Shown here: in pieces, positions 10,317 to 23,383 of the stretch
Layout of the letters: every line of letters starts with the position of its first letter
Position numbering within the stretch: the first letter of the stretch is position 1
Origin: Kwoniella bestiolae CBS 10118
Lineage: Eukaryota > Basidiomycota > Tremellomycetes > Tremellales > Cryptococcaceae
DNA length: 64,000 nt
Assembly (NCBI RefSeq): GCF_000512585.2
Contig: NC_089246.1
Coordinates: 682,001 to 746,000, forward strand
Reading direction: 5' to 3'
Program-made: the position numbers and the translations under genes
The notes under the pieces: generated by a model
Databases searched by the model: none
The model's input: only the letters and a program-made list of their open reading frames with translations
Told to the model about the DNA's origin: nothing

Positions 10317-13300
10317 ATGGAGGTAAGCTGACTGTCCCCTCCGGGCCAGGACTCGTAGCTGACAGGCGTAATAATTGCAGGCCATTCTTGATTTCTCGCA
10401 GGATCTGGATGTTGGGTGAGTCAACCTTGCGTCATCCACCTCGCTTGCTGTATACTTTCCATGAGAAGAAATAACAATACTTACACTCAACCCATACTAT
10501 CATGCAGCGTCCTCGACCAAGTCGTTCAGGCGTTCTATACCAGTGCTGGCGAACAGGTAAGCCGACTTTCCTTCCTACTCCACCCACCACTCCCTCCTCG
10601 CAAAGCCGTCCACATGCATTATTCTTATCTCACCATGCTGATAAGGCTTTTTCTCGTAGCAACAAACTGCTCAGAAAGTCCTCACTCAATTTCAAGATAA
10701 CCCAGATTCATGGCAACGTGTTCCTGCTATCCTTGAAACCTCATCAAATATCAATACCAAGGTGAGCTCACAGTCTCGCGGATATCCAAATGCACATGAG
10801 CTAACGGTTGTTGACCTTGACCGAGCAGTACATTGCCTTACAGATCTTAGAGAAATTAGTACAGACACGATGGAAGGCGTTACCTGCCGATCAGCAAACA
10901 GGTACGTAGAGCTGGTCATGACCTACTTTTTGCGGTTCAAGCTCACTTGCGAAAACACGCAGGTATTCGAAATTTCATCGTACAGGCTACGGTAGAAACA
11001 TCTCAGGATGAGACAAAGATGAGAAGGGAGAAGGGATATCTGAACAAGCTCAACTTGGTCCTTGTGCAGGTGAGTATTAGCTTGATCCCTTCAGACGTTC
11101 CTCATATACGATCAGTCCGCTAAATGTTTACGTGCAACAGATCCTCAAACAAGCATGGCCCAAGGACTGGCCGCAGTTCATACCCGAAATATGCGCCTCT
11201 TCACGTACCAATCTATCCCTCTGCGAGAACAACATGATCATCCTGCGATTGCTATCAGAGGAAGTATTCGATTTCTCAGCCGAACAAATGACGCAAGCCA
11301 AAACCAAGGCTCTTAAACAGACCATGTGCTCAGAGTTTGGTGAAATATTCAACTTGTGTAACGAAGTTCTAGAAAAGGCAAACAAACCAAGTTTGATCAA
11401 AGCTACTTTGGAGACGTTGTTGAGATTCTTGAACTGGATTCCGCTGGGATACATCTTTGAAACTCAGATTATCGATTATCTGGTTTCACGGGTAAGCTAT
11501 TGTGTATGGTACCACTGTTGGTGAATATTAGCTGATGGTGGCTTCTACAATGTACAGTTCCTCGAAGTGCCAGATTTCCGAAATGTAACCCTCAAATGTT
11601 TGTCAGAAATCGGAGCTTTGAATGTTGGACCTGAATATAATACGAAGTTCGTGACTCTGTTCCAGGTAGTCATGACTAGTGTCAACAGGATGGTACCGCC
11701 AAATACAGGTATGTCAGCTTCTTCAACATTGATCGCCTTGTCAGCTAATATTGTTGGCGTAGATATGGCTGCCGCGTACGCATCATCGGATGACGAAGAT
11801 CAACAATTGATCAAGAATCTCGCTCTTTTCCTCACCAACTTCCTTCACACCCACCTTCGCCTTATCGAAACCCCTGAAAATACCGAACTCCTTATCAACG
11901 CTCATTTATACCTCATCAAAATATCCACAGTAGATGACAGAGAGGTGTTCAAGATTTGTCTGGAATACTGGGCTAAGGTGAGCTACGCTAGCGACGGACC
12001 CATTCGATTTTCCAATGAGCTGACATACTGGCCACAAACAACAGCTTGTCGCCGAATTATACGAGGAAATCCAATCACTACCCATGAGCGATATCAACCC
12101 ACTAATGAACCTCAACATCGGAGGACTAGGAGCGGGATTAAACGGACCACACTCATTAGCTTTGAACGGTATGCCATTGAGGAAGAACGTTTATTCGGAT
12201 ATTTTGTCAAATTTGAGATTAGTCATGATTGAGAAAATGGTCAAACCGGAGGAAGTAAGTTGTTCGAATTCTTGGTTCACGTAGATTTTACTGATCAATC
12301 GTCCAGGTGTTGATTGTCGAGAACGATGAGGGAGAGATTGTTAGAGAATTTATGAAAGAAAGTGATACTATCGTGCTTTACAAGAGTATGCGAGAGGTCT
12401 TGGTCTATTTGACACATTTAGACGTCCTGGATACAGAGACTATCATGACAGACAAATTGTCTAAACAGGTTAGTTGAATACTAGTCTACGATCGAGATTT
12501 ACATCGGAAACTGATAGCATATTTAGATCGATGGAAGTGAATGGTCGTGGAATAATCTCAATACTCTTTGTTGGGCTATTGGTTCCATCTCTGGTGCTAT
12601 GAGTGAGTCCGACAGCTGCGACATCGCTGCGTGCCCATACAACAAGCTGACAATCTATCATCATACAGACGAAGAAACTGAGAAGCGATTCCTGGTCACT
12701 GTTATCAAGGATTTACTCGGATTGACAGAGATGAAGAGAGGGAAGGATAACAAAGCCGTTTGTGCATCCGATATCATGTACATCGTTGGGCAATATCCTC
12801 GTTTCTTGAAAGCCCACTGGAAGTTCCTAAAAACTGTCGTGAACAAGCTTTTCGAGTTCATGCATGAGACCCATGAAGGTACGTCTCAGCTCTCACTCCG
12901 TTCTTGATCAAATAAAGAAGCTAATATTTTTTCGGATGTTATAGGTGTCCAAGATATGGCTTGTGATACTTTCATCAAGATTGCTCAGAAGTGTCGAAGG
13001 CATTTTGTCATGCAGCAAGCTGGAGAGCAGGAGCCATTCATCGATGAAATTTTGAGGACGTTACATAGAATCACTGTGGATCTTTCACCCCAGCAGGTAA
13101 GCTTATTCTCCAAATGATAGATTGACATAGCTTACGAGGCATCTTCTATAGGTACATACATTCTATGAAGCTGTTGGATACATGATCGCTTCTCAGCCCA
13201 ACAAGCCTACTCAAGAGAGATTGATCGAGAAATTGATGGAATTGCCTAACAATGCCGTGAGTGAAGCTGGATAAAATACTTAATCAATGCTGACAATTTT

Positions 13301-14926
13301 CCATTCTAGTGGGACAACCTCATGCAACAGGCAGCCAGCAACGTCGATGTTCTTGGCAACCCCGAGAACGTCAAGATCCTCTCCAATATCCTCAAAACCA
13401 ATGTATCAGCTTGTACCTCCATCGGATCATTCTTCCTTCCCCAGCTTGGTCGAATTTGGCTCGACATGTTAGGTCTTTACAGGACTGTTAGTGGAATCAT
13501 AAGCGATCAAGTGGCTCAGCAAGGTAAGTGATCTGCTGTTGACCAGAAATCGTTGCTAGTTGCTAATCAGATCTCGCACAGGTGTCATCGCCACCAAGAC
13601 ACCAAAAGTACGATCCTTACGAACAATCAAGAAAGAGATCCTAAGACTCGTGGAGACTTATGTCAAGAAAGCCGAAGACCTAGAGGGTATAAATACCAAC
13701 TTGATTCCTGGTCTTTTCGATGCCATCTTGGGTGATTACAACAACAATGTACCTACCGCTAGAGATGCGGAAGTATTGAACGTGACTGCGACGATCGTAT
13801 CGAAATTAGGGGTAAGCTTAATTTTGTCACCGCTTTCACCGCTGAGAATAAAGCTGATAATTTGCGGTATGCAGAACATACTTACCCCTCAAATCGCACC
13901 CATCCTCGATGCTGTGTTTGAGCCTACCCTTGGTATGATCAACCAAGATTTCTCTGAATACCCTGAACACAGGGTAGGATTCTTCAAATTGCTTAGAGCA
14001 ATCAACTTGACTTGCTTCCCAGGTAAGCTATCTCGACCCGTTAGCACGCCAGTGACCTTAGCTGACTTACCGGTTGATACAGCTCTTCTCGAGATACCCC
14101 CACAACAATTTAAGCTCGTTATGGATTCTGTTGTCTGGGCGTTCAAGCATACTATGAGAGATATCGCCGATACTGGTTTGAACAGTGAGCTTCAGTCACA
14201 GGAGTCGCATGGGGTCGTAGCTGACAACGTTTGCACAGTCGCCTACGAGATTGCCAATAACTTTGCCGCCTCTACGCCAGAAATAGCGAACCAATTCTAC
14301 CAACAGTACTTGTTGAATATGATTGGCGATGTCTTCTATGTACTGACTGATGCTGATCACAAGAGTGGTAAGTCGCAATATCGCACAGACGTTCCACGTG
14401 ATAATCGCTTGCTGATCTCCTTTTATTGCCGCACAGGTCTCAAGATGCAAGGTATCTTACTTGCTCGATTGATATCGCTTGTTGAGACCGGTTCAGTCCA
14501 AGCACCATTGTTCGACCCCGCCCAGGTATCTGATCCTGGTATGAACAATGCTACATTCCTGAAAGGGTACATCAGCGATTTGTTAGCCAACGCTTTCGGA
14601 CATGTGCAACCGTGAGTCGATTCATCCATCCATCATTACTCAAGCTATCCCAGATCTCTCGGCTGATTTGCATGTATACTTCCAGGGCACAAATCTCATC
14701 ATTCGTCAATTTGATGTTCGAGAACTCCAGTGACCCCATAAAATTCAAATTGACCATCCGAGATTTCCTCATCTCACTCAAAGAATTCTCAGGGGACAAC
14801 GCCGAATTGTTCCTCGATGAGAAGGAAGCTGAGATAGCAAATAAGGCGAAGGAAGAGAGGGAGGCGGCAAGTAGAGTACCGGGAATGTTGAAACCTGCTC
14901 AGTTGGATGATGATGCGGATTTGTAG
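10317..14926 (+). CDS. CRM1: Exportin-1 / Crm1 (22 exons, 1080 aa)
   Basis: Karyopherin that exports leucine-rich NES cargo with Ran-GTP through the nuclear pore. Exons: 10317-10322, 10381-10415, 10508-10556, 10660-10761, 10829-10901, 10963-11069, 11141-11491, 11558-11708, 11763-11977, 12045-12254, 12307-12468, 12527-12602, 12669-12878, 12945-13096, 13152-13256, 13310-13523, 13582-13811, 13875-14022, 14083-14184, 14239-14367, 14437-14611, 14686-14926. The protein aligns end to end with yeast Crm1: start EAILDFSQDLD, HEAT repeats throughout, NES-groove block RGKDNKA...YIVGQYPRFLKAHW, and an acidic tail. The first coding exon is only ATGGAG. Residue 532 is Thr where leptomycin-sensitive orthologues have Cys. 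Confidence 0.96.
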
Positions 14927-15668
14927 AGTAGTGGATGGGGATCGGGTGAGATACAAGGAAGCATTTTTTCTTTATTCTTCTATTTGAGCATTTCTTCCAA
15001 ATTATGTATAATCTCATTATAGCCAATATGCCTTTTTCTTTTCTCAACTCCCTAACGAGCGATTCCCTTTTCTTTGAGATGATACGCTTTATATCGATAT
15101 ATATGAGAGAATGACGAGATATGGATAAATGTGTTTTGACGTAGGTGGAGAATATGAATCAGGTCATGTCGGGCCATTCCATTCGATATAAACCAATCGC
15201 TTGACGACGTTTGTTGTCAGCGTGCATGATTCGTGTTTGGTCTGGGGTCTTGTCAGCTACTTGACGGTAACATTATCTGCCCTGAGTACGAACCAAAGAT
15301 ACGAGATGTGCCGTACCACGACACCAGGGTCATTGATATCTGATCTTCTCTTCCCGTTGTGCTATTTATTCCCCCCGTGATTGCCCGCCATCTTGATTGA
15401 CGCTGCCCCTAATCAACATCTCAACAACCGTTGTGGCAGGATGCCAGGAGATCGACAAAGGATTTACTTGACCATCACAACACCATTGTCGATGTGATCG
15501 CCAACCAGGGGAGGTGATACGAATATGCAGAAAGGAGGTTCTGCGATCGTTCACTCAGTGCTTTCGACGCGTGCAGAGATATATCTGACTCCCGTGCAAA
15601 TTCCTTCCTCAACTACAGACGACAGTCAACAATAACTTACCGCTTTTTTCACTTCGTACGATATCAAG
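14927..15668. other. Intergenic region CRM1 to secreted protein A
   Basis: About 740 bases. The first 150 would be the CRM1 3' untranslated region (AT- and T-rich). The rest is the upstream region of the small secreted gene; an ACGCGT occurs at about 15567-15572. No gene is seen. Confidence 0.45.
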
Positions 15669-16298
15669 ATGAAGCTCCTACTTACATCCGGTCTGCTGGT
15701 TACCCTAGGGCTCACCTGCGGCGCAACGATTAAAAGGGACGATGAAGACACGCACGATTTCAAGATGGTCTTTGGGGAGAAGACGGGGTATTCAGCTATT
15801 AACAAGACGGATGGTATAGTCAAAGGTCCAACTTCTGAGACCTGGACATGGAAGGAATCAGAAGCTGGGAACGGGGACTCATCCAAATCGTTCGACTTTC
15901 ACACCTACAAAAACAAGGATGACGAGGAACTCAAGGACAAGCTCAAGTTCAGTTCAGTAATTTACCATGACCGCGAGAAGCGTGGGGGGTAAGTCGTCCT
16001 CGCTCAATCCTGCTCATACTGTGTTATGACTTTAGTGTTCGTTATACTACATGAGTACTGAAGAAATCCCATTCATCTCACACGAGTATAAACTCGGAAG
16101 TGAGCGTCCGTGGCTCAACTCCCACATTAGCCGGAACGTACAATTGATCTGTAAGGATGCTAAGAACCAGACCGAGTGGTTGATCGATTCGGTAAGTCAC
16201 CTTCTTCCACTCTGATCGGGATTGGGATGAGTGCATTGACTGGACTCTTCCGCTTCTGCTTCCGCTGCCGATGTTATTAGGAGGAGGACCTGTATTAA
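15669..16298 (+). CDS. Small secreted protein A of a three-member local family (3 exons, 153 aa)
   Basis: I do not recognise a known domain. Exons: 15669-15956, 16036-16191, 16281-16298. The start gives a signal peptide (MKLLLTSGLLVTLGLTCG) followed by a dibasic KR, a likely Kex2 site. Resemblance to proteins B (44609-45266) and C (46072-46719) covers the block GEKTGYS, a Trp-rich W-T-W segment, FDFHTY, a Cys opening exon 2, and a later C in L-I-C. The exon-1 donor is GTAATT, weaker than usual; it was chosen because it yields the same phase-0 join before the Cys that B and C show. An alternative donor at the GTAAGT near 15990 leads quickly to a stop. The last exon codes only EEDLY. Extracellular function unknown. 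Confidence 0.6.
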
Positions 16299-19200
16299 AA
16301 GCCGTCGCGATTCCATTCATGGCAGCCTCACAACAGTGTATGGCTTGAGAAAAGAGATGACGCTGGACCCCTGCATACGTATATGACTTGTTACCTTGCG
16401 TATAGTTTCCCGTATCGTCTCAACACGTCGTTGAACGCGAGAGCACCCACCCGGCTGGTTTTTGGTCGAGGCGTCAGCATGAGCGTACTGCCTATGTTTC
16501 CACTTTATCATGAGACCCAAGGATCGTCTTACAGGACGGTAGTCAACTCCCATGAGTCGAGTCGATGGTGGTGTTGGTGTCGATGTATCTAATTCTACAC
16601 CATGCATGCCACGGAATCGGACAACTGCTGACAATCACGGCATCAGAGATTGGGAGGTATGATACCGATTTAGGTGTAAATATCATGCGAATATCTATCA
16701 TACTATTGCTAGACATGGAATTCTCTCCATTAAATCTAGTGGGAGGTGGAAATGCACCAGTGTAAGAGTATCATGACTGACTGGTGGATTTCCGCGCTAA
16801 ACGATACAGTACGAGTACTAGTATGTTTGAACATTACTTATTCAGGGAATCAGGCAATCAACCGGCTCGGATCGAGCGGAGGGCCAAACCAGAATGAGAC
16901 AAAGCCGTAAAGCTTAAACCTTATGGGAATGCCTCTTTCTTCTACAATACAATACTCGGCGTTAAAGAGGTTGGTTTCTGAAATACTTCTGCTCATGTCA
17001 CCATGTACAGATGGTCCGTGAAGATGGAATGATACTGGATATCATCTTAAGTCTACTATAGTGGGAAATAATGCAGCATACACCGCCTCCCACCACCACC
17101 ACCTCCAGTGGGAAAAGGAATTACGTCAAAGTACGGATCGGCACGGAAAAAGCCTGGGTTTACGTAACGGTTCAATTGGGTATTTACGGTATGATTAGTT
17201 GTTCCGTTCCGTATCGACATGTGAGAATGTGTATGTAAACAAGAATTAATACTAGTAAGAGTAAACCAAAGATATACATCGATCGAAAAGGTGAAGAACT
17301 GATGATGAATATGAACATGGATATGATGGGGGTGATGAGCAGCTTGATCTCCGCATATCTGGTAGAGACAAAGACAATGTATCTGTCTTAGACCCACTGT
17401 CTACCGGTCTGTCCAGCTTGCGGACACGCACAGGTGAGATATATGGGTGACGAGGACAGTGGTTCACTCGCAGTCGAAAGACGAGAGGAAGAGTTCTTAC
17501 CATTACCGTTCTAAGGGTTTCTTCCTGATCTCCTCTCCTTTGTGTTGTTGTCTCACCTGGTATCTTCAGATAAACAGCCTTTGCTATCTCACACTTCTCG
17601 CTTTACCACACTCAGAAAGAAATGTCTCATATTGAATGAATATACATAGGCGCCACACCATGTTGATTCCAATCAATATTTCCTCTTCATCTTCCAGACC
17701 CATACTTTGTGATGGAGTGAGACGCTCTTACTCTGTTGAGTAAATTGAATTCCAGTCCACTCACCGTGTCTCACTATGGCTATATCTGATTGATTGGTAC
17801 CGTAATACTCAATCAACCCCTTATCTCTGGGCAACGCCTGGGGATCCACCGGTATTGATCATCTGAATTAAACTGAATGCACCCAATCATCTCGTCATTA
17901 CATCCTTTTCTCCGTGATGAACTCTCAATTCTGACTTGTGACTAAGAAATGATAATGCACAGACTCTGACCACGAGGGTCCCGATCGGAGCGGAGTAAAG
18001 AGGAAACGAATAAGCAAAGAAGGTTTTTGGTCCAAACGGACAGAGGTCTGTGCGTGGGTTTTGTGGATGTGAGCGTGGGTCTGACTTATGTCTTGGCTCT
18101 TGTATGGGAAAAACAGATGAGGGAGAAAGACGAGTGATTAGTCGATGCGTTGCGTTGCAATGCAGCGTGTACTGTAAGCATCAGTCAGCGGTTGCGTAAG
18201 ACAACGGAACGGACCGGCATCGGATGTGAAGGAACGAAAGATGCTTGTCCACCTGCTCATCGCTCATCAGACCTCGTATAGAGGTGCTTGCTGGCTTATC
18301 TGATCGATTGGTCCTGATCCAAGCGATCGCCGTGGCGTCGTAGACGTTCCACTGACATACAAGGCTTTTGCGGCGACTGTCAATGTGTAGACTGCGTGCG
18401 CCCCCAACAAGAGTCGATACGCCTGTGCATGCATACAGGATCTTGATCTGATCCTGTCGATCTCCCACTTCCCTACGATCCGATGATCTTCTCTAGCTAG
18501 TCCTTCCGTCATTTTCACTCTAAATGCCTCCAGGGTCCGGATCAACCAAAAGCTAAATTAAAAATGTCGTTCAGGGTGTATATGTTTGTTTGTACTTTAC
18601 TGTGTCTTTGTACTTTGTTGACTGAATTTCTCCGTTCCGTGTAACTTAACTTTGTCCATTTTTACCCTTTAGGTACCCAACGTTAGACTGGCTCTTATCG
18701 AACAAAGCCGGACCAACCTACATCATCGCCCATCTACTCTTCTCCTACACCCCTTGTCCCCTATTCCAAAAGTCTCGGATCTTGAGAAAGCCACCAGTCA
18801 TTTATTTTCCCATTAAGTGTAAGTGTACGGTCGATAAGCGGTGGATCTCGTCAAGGCAGGCCAGCTGCTCACACTCCTAAGATTAGTCTAGACGAGTCTC
18901 AATTAGTCTAGGTCCAGTGATGGCATTAGAGCGAAAGGACAGCGTTAGTGACGGTGTAGATAGTCATGATGATGCACAGAGAGAGAGAGTTAATGCGAGA
19001 CTGAGACTTCTTTTGCCCCAATGGGTTTGGTCTATACATATACACATACATTGTATGTATCCATCCTTGTATCCCCATGTTCCATCGTTGGTATATCTTG
19101 TTCATCCATCATTGTCATATTGGGAAAGGAAGATAAAGAAACGAGATACAGTACAAATCCTACAGACACCTTTACCTTTCAACGATCGAACGACGCATTT

Positions 19201-20309
19201 CGGCCAACATCAAGTCATCCGATCGTTCAACTTTCACTGTGAAGATTGAAATCAAGCATATAAGAGAAGAAGAGTCACACATCGATCACTTCCAATCGCC
19301 TTCACCTCTCATTCTTATATCCCAATCATCCACATTCCATCCCATCGAACACCGATCAGTCCTTTGCGAGGTATAACTAGATTGATTGTATCGACCAGCC
19401 ATCTTTTGGGATCAATCCAAAAGCCACACTTTGTTCGTTCTCCAAACTCTTGCTGGATCACCACTACGCCTGGTCTCACCATCCAAAGAGTCATATCCAT
19501 CGTCATTCATATCACTCATATCGGCTATCCCATCGGATGGACCATTTGTTGATATCATCTCAGGGTAGACTGTCAACGCACTACTAGTAGTACCTCCACT
19601 CCCCATCCTTGACCCGACTGCTTTTCCAGGCACACCACCCAAATAATCACTCAACCTCGTCTACATACATACCACTCGTACTTACTCACTCTTCATCCTT
19701 AACCTCATAACTCCTCTCCCATCCCATATCATCTCCGACTATAAGCTTCCCTTCCGTCATCCTAGGGTAGACTTGGATCTTGAAGGTCTTTAGAGTCAAC
19801 TTACTCCCGGTCGACGTTTGGCGACATCCTTCCCAAACTTTGTTTCCGAAGAACGGCGTCTCCACTATATCGGAAGAGTTCGTCAGTTGGGATAGTGCAA
19901 AGTGGAACTCAAAGTGATTACGAGGAGCTTAGCAAAGTCTAATTTTGGTACGCCTGGTCTGAGACCAAACGTGAGTTTTCTTTTATCAACATTATTATTC
20001 CAGGAAAATCGAATTCCATCGTTCATCTCCACAATCATCATTATCATCATCATCATCATCTTCGCTGACCTTTTTATTCTCTCATCTCCCGTCATCCTGG
20101 CTGTGCCATCATCTCGCTACTTCCCATCTCCACACGCTCAGCCCAGCTCAAGAGGCTACATATAATCAGTCAACCATATAATAAGCTGGCAGCTTGACAA
20201 GCTAGTCTTTCAGGCTGAACAGCAAGCCCAGTCGCCGGTCCGACTACAGCACACCAACCATATAATACACCACAACCAAGCTCAAGCAAGCTTCATCAGA
20301 CTAGCCACC
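16299..20309. other. Four-kilobase region without a convincing gene
   Basis: No frame here has family resemblance, even codon texture or consistent splice joins. Two points deserve mention: a possible two-exon short coding stretch starting with the ATG at 18564 (acceptor before 18673, frame open from 18674 to about 18880), and a (TCA)n microsatellite at about 20035-20061. Because the next gene starts at 20310, the right part probably holds a long promoter and 5' leader; a non-coding RNA cannot be excluded. Confidence 0.4.
20035..20061. repeat. (ATC)n microsatellite
   Basis: A short run of trinucleotide repeats, mainly ATC with one interrupting TTATC, about 250 bases upstream of the next start codon. 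It lies in a presumed 5' leader or promoter. Confidence 0.7.
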
Positions 20310-22584
20310 ATGGAATCTATCTTTGAGAACGATTCCTTCCTGTTCGACCCTTCATCTTCTTCTCAATATGAGACATCCAACTTCCTATCCTTCTCCTCGT
20401 TTTCCGAACAACTCTCCACCTGGGAAGATTTTGCTGTTGATCTCAAGAACCCACCAGCCAGATCAGTGTCAGATACTTCTTCGCCCACTCTATCAGAACC
20501 CTTTGAATTCCCCTCAGCATCTTTCGAACCTGTCACACCAGCAGAGACAAGCAGTTTCGGCATCTTCCACACTCCCGAAAAGAAGATAGCAAACTCCGGG
20601 GAAGATCAGACCGCCTTCTTCTCCCATAGATCATCAGGCTCAACGGATTCTTGGGGAGAACCTATAACGCCATCGTTATCTGGGAAATCCTTCGCTGCTT
20701 TGAGTGGGAACAGCTTTACTCCTTCACAGAGTACACCCGGATTCGCTTGGGACGAAGCTGCACCCTCCTTCAGTGGTTCCTCCTACACTCCTCCCACCCC
20801 AGCCTTCCAAACTCAACCTCATCGAGTCACCTCCAATCCTGTATTAGGCTCATCATCTCGTCAACCTAGAACATTGAACAAACCCACTTCGATGCCTGTC
20901 CTCAAGGAAGAAGAGACCCCTTCGTCTCAGTGGTTGGACGGAACGAACTTTTTGGATAACCCCATAGAGATTCCAAGTGCTCCTGTGGATGTTCCCGTCG
21001 ATGCTACGGAGCTTGAAGATTTCGTTTGGAACCTCAATGATCAAAATTTGGGATTCGACAACTTCTCCGCGGCAGATACCATCTTTGCTGCTTTCACCGA
21101 ACCTACCGATGCAGTTCCAATGATGCATTCGCATTCTCACACTGGTGTCTTCCCTTCCCAGACACCTGATCTTACCTTCAACCCCTCTTCCTTCCAATCC
21201 GATTTCCCTTCTTGGATGTCTGGTCTCCCTGCAACGCAGGACGTTGTAGGACTCGGACAATTCGATTTTGCCAATTTCAATCAGAATCAGCCTATGGGTT
21301 TGTTACCGGCATTCACCATCGATCCCACAGCTGTGATGGGTACGAACGCTGGTGTTATAGATGAAGATGCAAGCAGACCGTCGTCCGCTCCGGGTCTGAA
21401 TGGCGGAGAAGAAACGAAAGGGATGTTGAGCGTACCTACCGCGGACGTCATGACGAGGAGGTGAGCTGAACACGCCTTCTGATAACAGTGGCCTGCATGC
21501 TAACAGACCACGCAGTCTCTCCTCTGAAGGATTCGTCCCATCCAGACACGCTCCACCCCGAGATTTATTCTCCTATGCACCTCAGCCAATCCCTTCAGGC
21601 CCGCCCGGACCTCAACCCTTGTACACTTCCGATCCATCACCCTCATACCAGCAATTTGCCCCTTCAAGCCTTTCGTACGGTATGCCACCTACACCCACTC
21701 GGTCATCTTCCAGAAAGATCCCAAATAACCTCTCGATCAAAATCCACCCTCCTGCCCAATCCACCTTCGTCCCCTCCCCTTTCCCCCCTACACCTCAGTC
21801 CGCCACGTTCTCAAATGCTCAGGCCCAGAATCAACAGCCCATAGCGATGCAACGAGCGGGTACTCAACCTTTACCCCAAACTAGAAGATTATCAGGTGCC
21901 GGTATCCCTCAGCCTGGCCTTCCAGCTCACCTCGCCCGAGCCGAGGCTATAGTCGCCCAGCAAGCTGCAAGAGAGGAAGCTGAACGAGCTTCCATAAGAA
22001 GGCAAGCAGCGTCCAAAAGAGTGGGCATGGCCGAAGCATCAGTCATGCAACCTACCGCCGTTGCTACTAGCGGTAGAAGAGCCCAGCCAACGATAATGGG
22101 ATGGGAGGGACCCTCAGCTCAAACTGGTTCTCTACCTGTATTGACCCACACTCCACTAGTGACTATTCACCCCCCTCCTGCTCAATACCTCGTTACCGGC
22201 GCTCCAATCCCCGTACAGAGGGTTCATCCCCCACCTCATCCCGGTACATCCGCTGTCGGACAGCCCAGACAAATAGCCAGATTACCCTCCTCGCCCAATA
22301 GAGTCCGAAAAGCCTCGAGCTCAAATCAGCTGACACCTACGAGATCAACCCCGAAATCCAGATCGCCTTCCTCGGCTGCCAAGAGGAAAGCTTCTGGTGC
22401 GGGTGGGTTCTCGTTTGCCGACCCGTTCATCAACTTCACGGCTGATGATGCGGAGAAGCTTCTGACTGGGGTGGCTCCTTCCGGGAGCCAGAGCAAGAGG
22501 AAGAGGGAGGAGGAAGCGGCGGCTGCTAGGGCTATCGGCGTGGATGACGGAGCGAGAAGTAAGAGGTCGAAGAGTGATGAGTAG
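20310..22584 (+). CDS. Low-complexity nuclear-type protein, unknown function (2 exons, 739 aa)
   Basis: Exons: 20310-21460 and 21516-22584, joined in phase 2. No recognised fold. The first half is Ser/Pro/Phe-rich and acidic with many aromatic residues (segments such as FENDSFLFDPS and EDFVWNLND), a composition like a transcriptional activation region. The second half is Pro/Gln-rich with an Ala/Glu/Arg-rich helix-prone stretch (LARAEAIVAQQAAREEAE) and ends in two basic clusters, KRKREEE and RSKRSKSDE, which look like nuclear localisation signals. No DNA-binding domain is visible, so a coactivator or scaffold is as likely as a transcription factor. The start ATG sits in ACCATGG-like context. 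A very long upstream region suggests complex regulation. Function is inference only. Confidence 0.75.
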
Positions 22585-23383
22585 AAACGGCGATGATTTG
22601 GATTTGTTCGAAGTTTTGATTCTTTTTTGATTTTTGTTCTTTTGTCTTTGTCGAGCTGGTACGGAAGGGAAAACGAATAGATAACTTTGCTTGCTTGTAA
22701 TAACTCTTCTTCGTGTAATATATTTATAATTCGATGCTGTCTCCAACTTCGTCCAGATTCTTCTTCTTCTGTTCACCTTCGTTTTACTGATCTGACTCTT
22801 GAGATCTTGATTGATACAAAGTAAAGTATTTAAAATAGATTAGGTAGAAGAGATTGAAGGAATAACAAAAATGATGGATGCAGAATAAATATACAATATA
22901 GCAGCCTCATCAAAGCTTTTGCACAGTATGTATCACTTCTACCACTATATCCGATCGTGACAGGAGACATTCGGAATGGATTGCGTTTCGGTTGGATTTG
23001 ACACATTTGTCATCCGTTCCAGGATTCTCAATCGATGTACCAGTCAGTCAGTATTCGAATGAGACGTTTTCAGTGAAGCCGTGAGTTGAGTTGAATGTAT
23101 GAGTGTCTGGGTCTCGTTATACAAGCTATGGGTGAGATATACCCTTGATGTAGATAGTGTAAGTCTCCATCAAATCGCTGAGACGTCTTCCGTTTGGTCC
23201 GGTCTGAATTTTGAGCCGACTAGACACTTCACCCCTTCCCTGTACTTCACCCCTCCTCTCTGCTTCTCTCCTTTCCCTCAAATCCATTCGTCATGAGATG
23301 CGCCAGTCGAACTTATCAAGTTTGATTGTGATTATACAGATTGATTTGCTACTCTATGCAATGTGATGTGATGTGATTCACTG
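22585..23383. other. Convergent 3' region to HEM25
   Basis: About 800 AT-rich bases between convergent stops. The first 200 look like 3' untranslated sequence with T-rich tracts. A CT-rich patch occurs at about 23220-23285. No gene seen. Confidence 0.45.

Noticed and set aside
15567..15572. ACGCGT upstream of secreted protein A as a cell-cycle box
   Set aside because: Only one site, in a 740-base region, and nothing about the gene suggests S-phase control.
16317..16634. Minus-strand open frame of 105 codons downstream of secreted protein A
   Set aside because: No family resemblance, no signal peptide, no flanking splice sites, and composition like random AT/GC-mixed sequence.
18267..18545. 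Minus-strand open frame of 92 codons in the gene-poor region
   Set aside because: Overlaps another random frame on the same strand and has no recognisable motif or splice partner.
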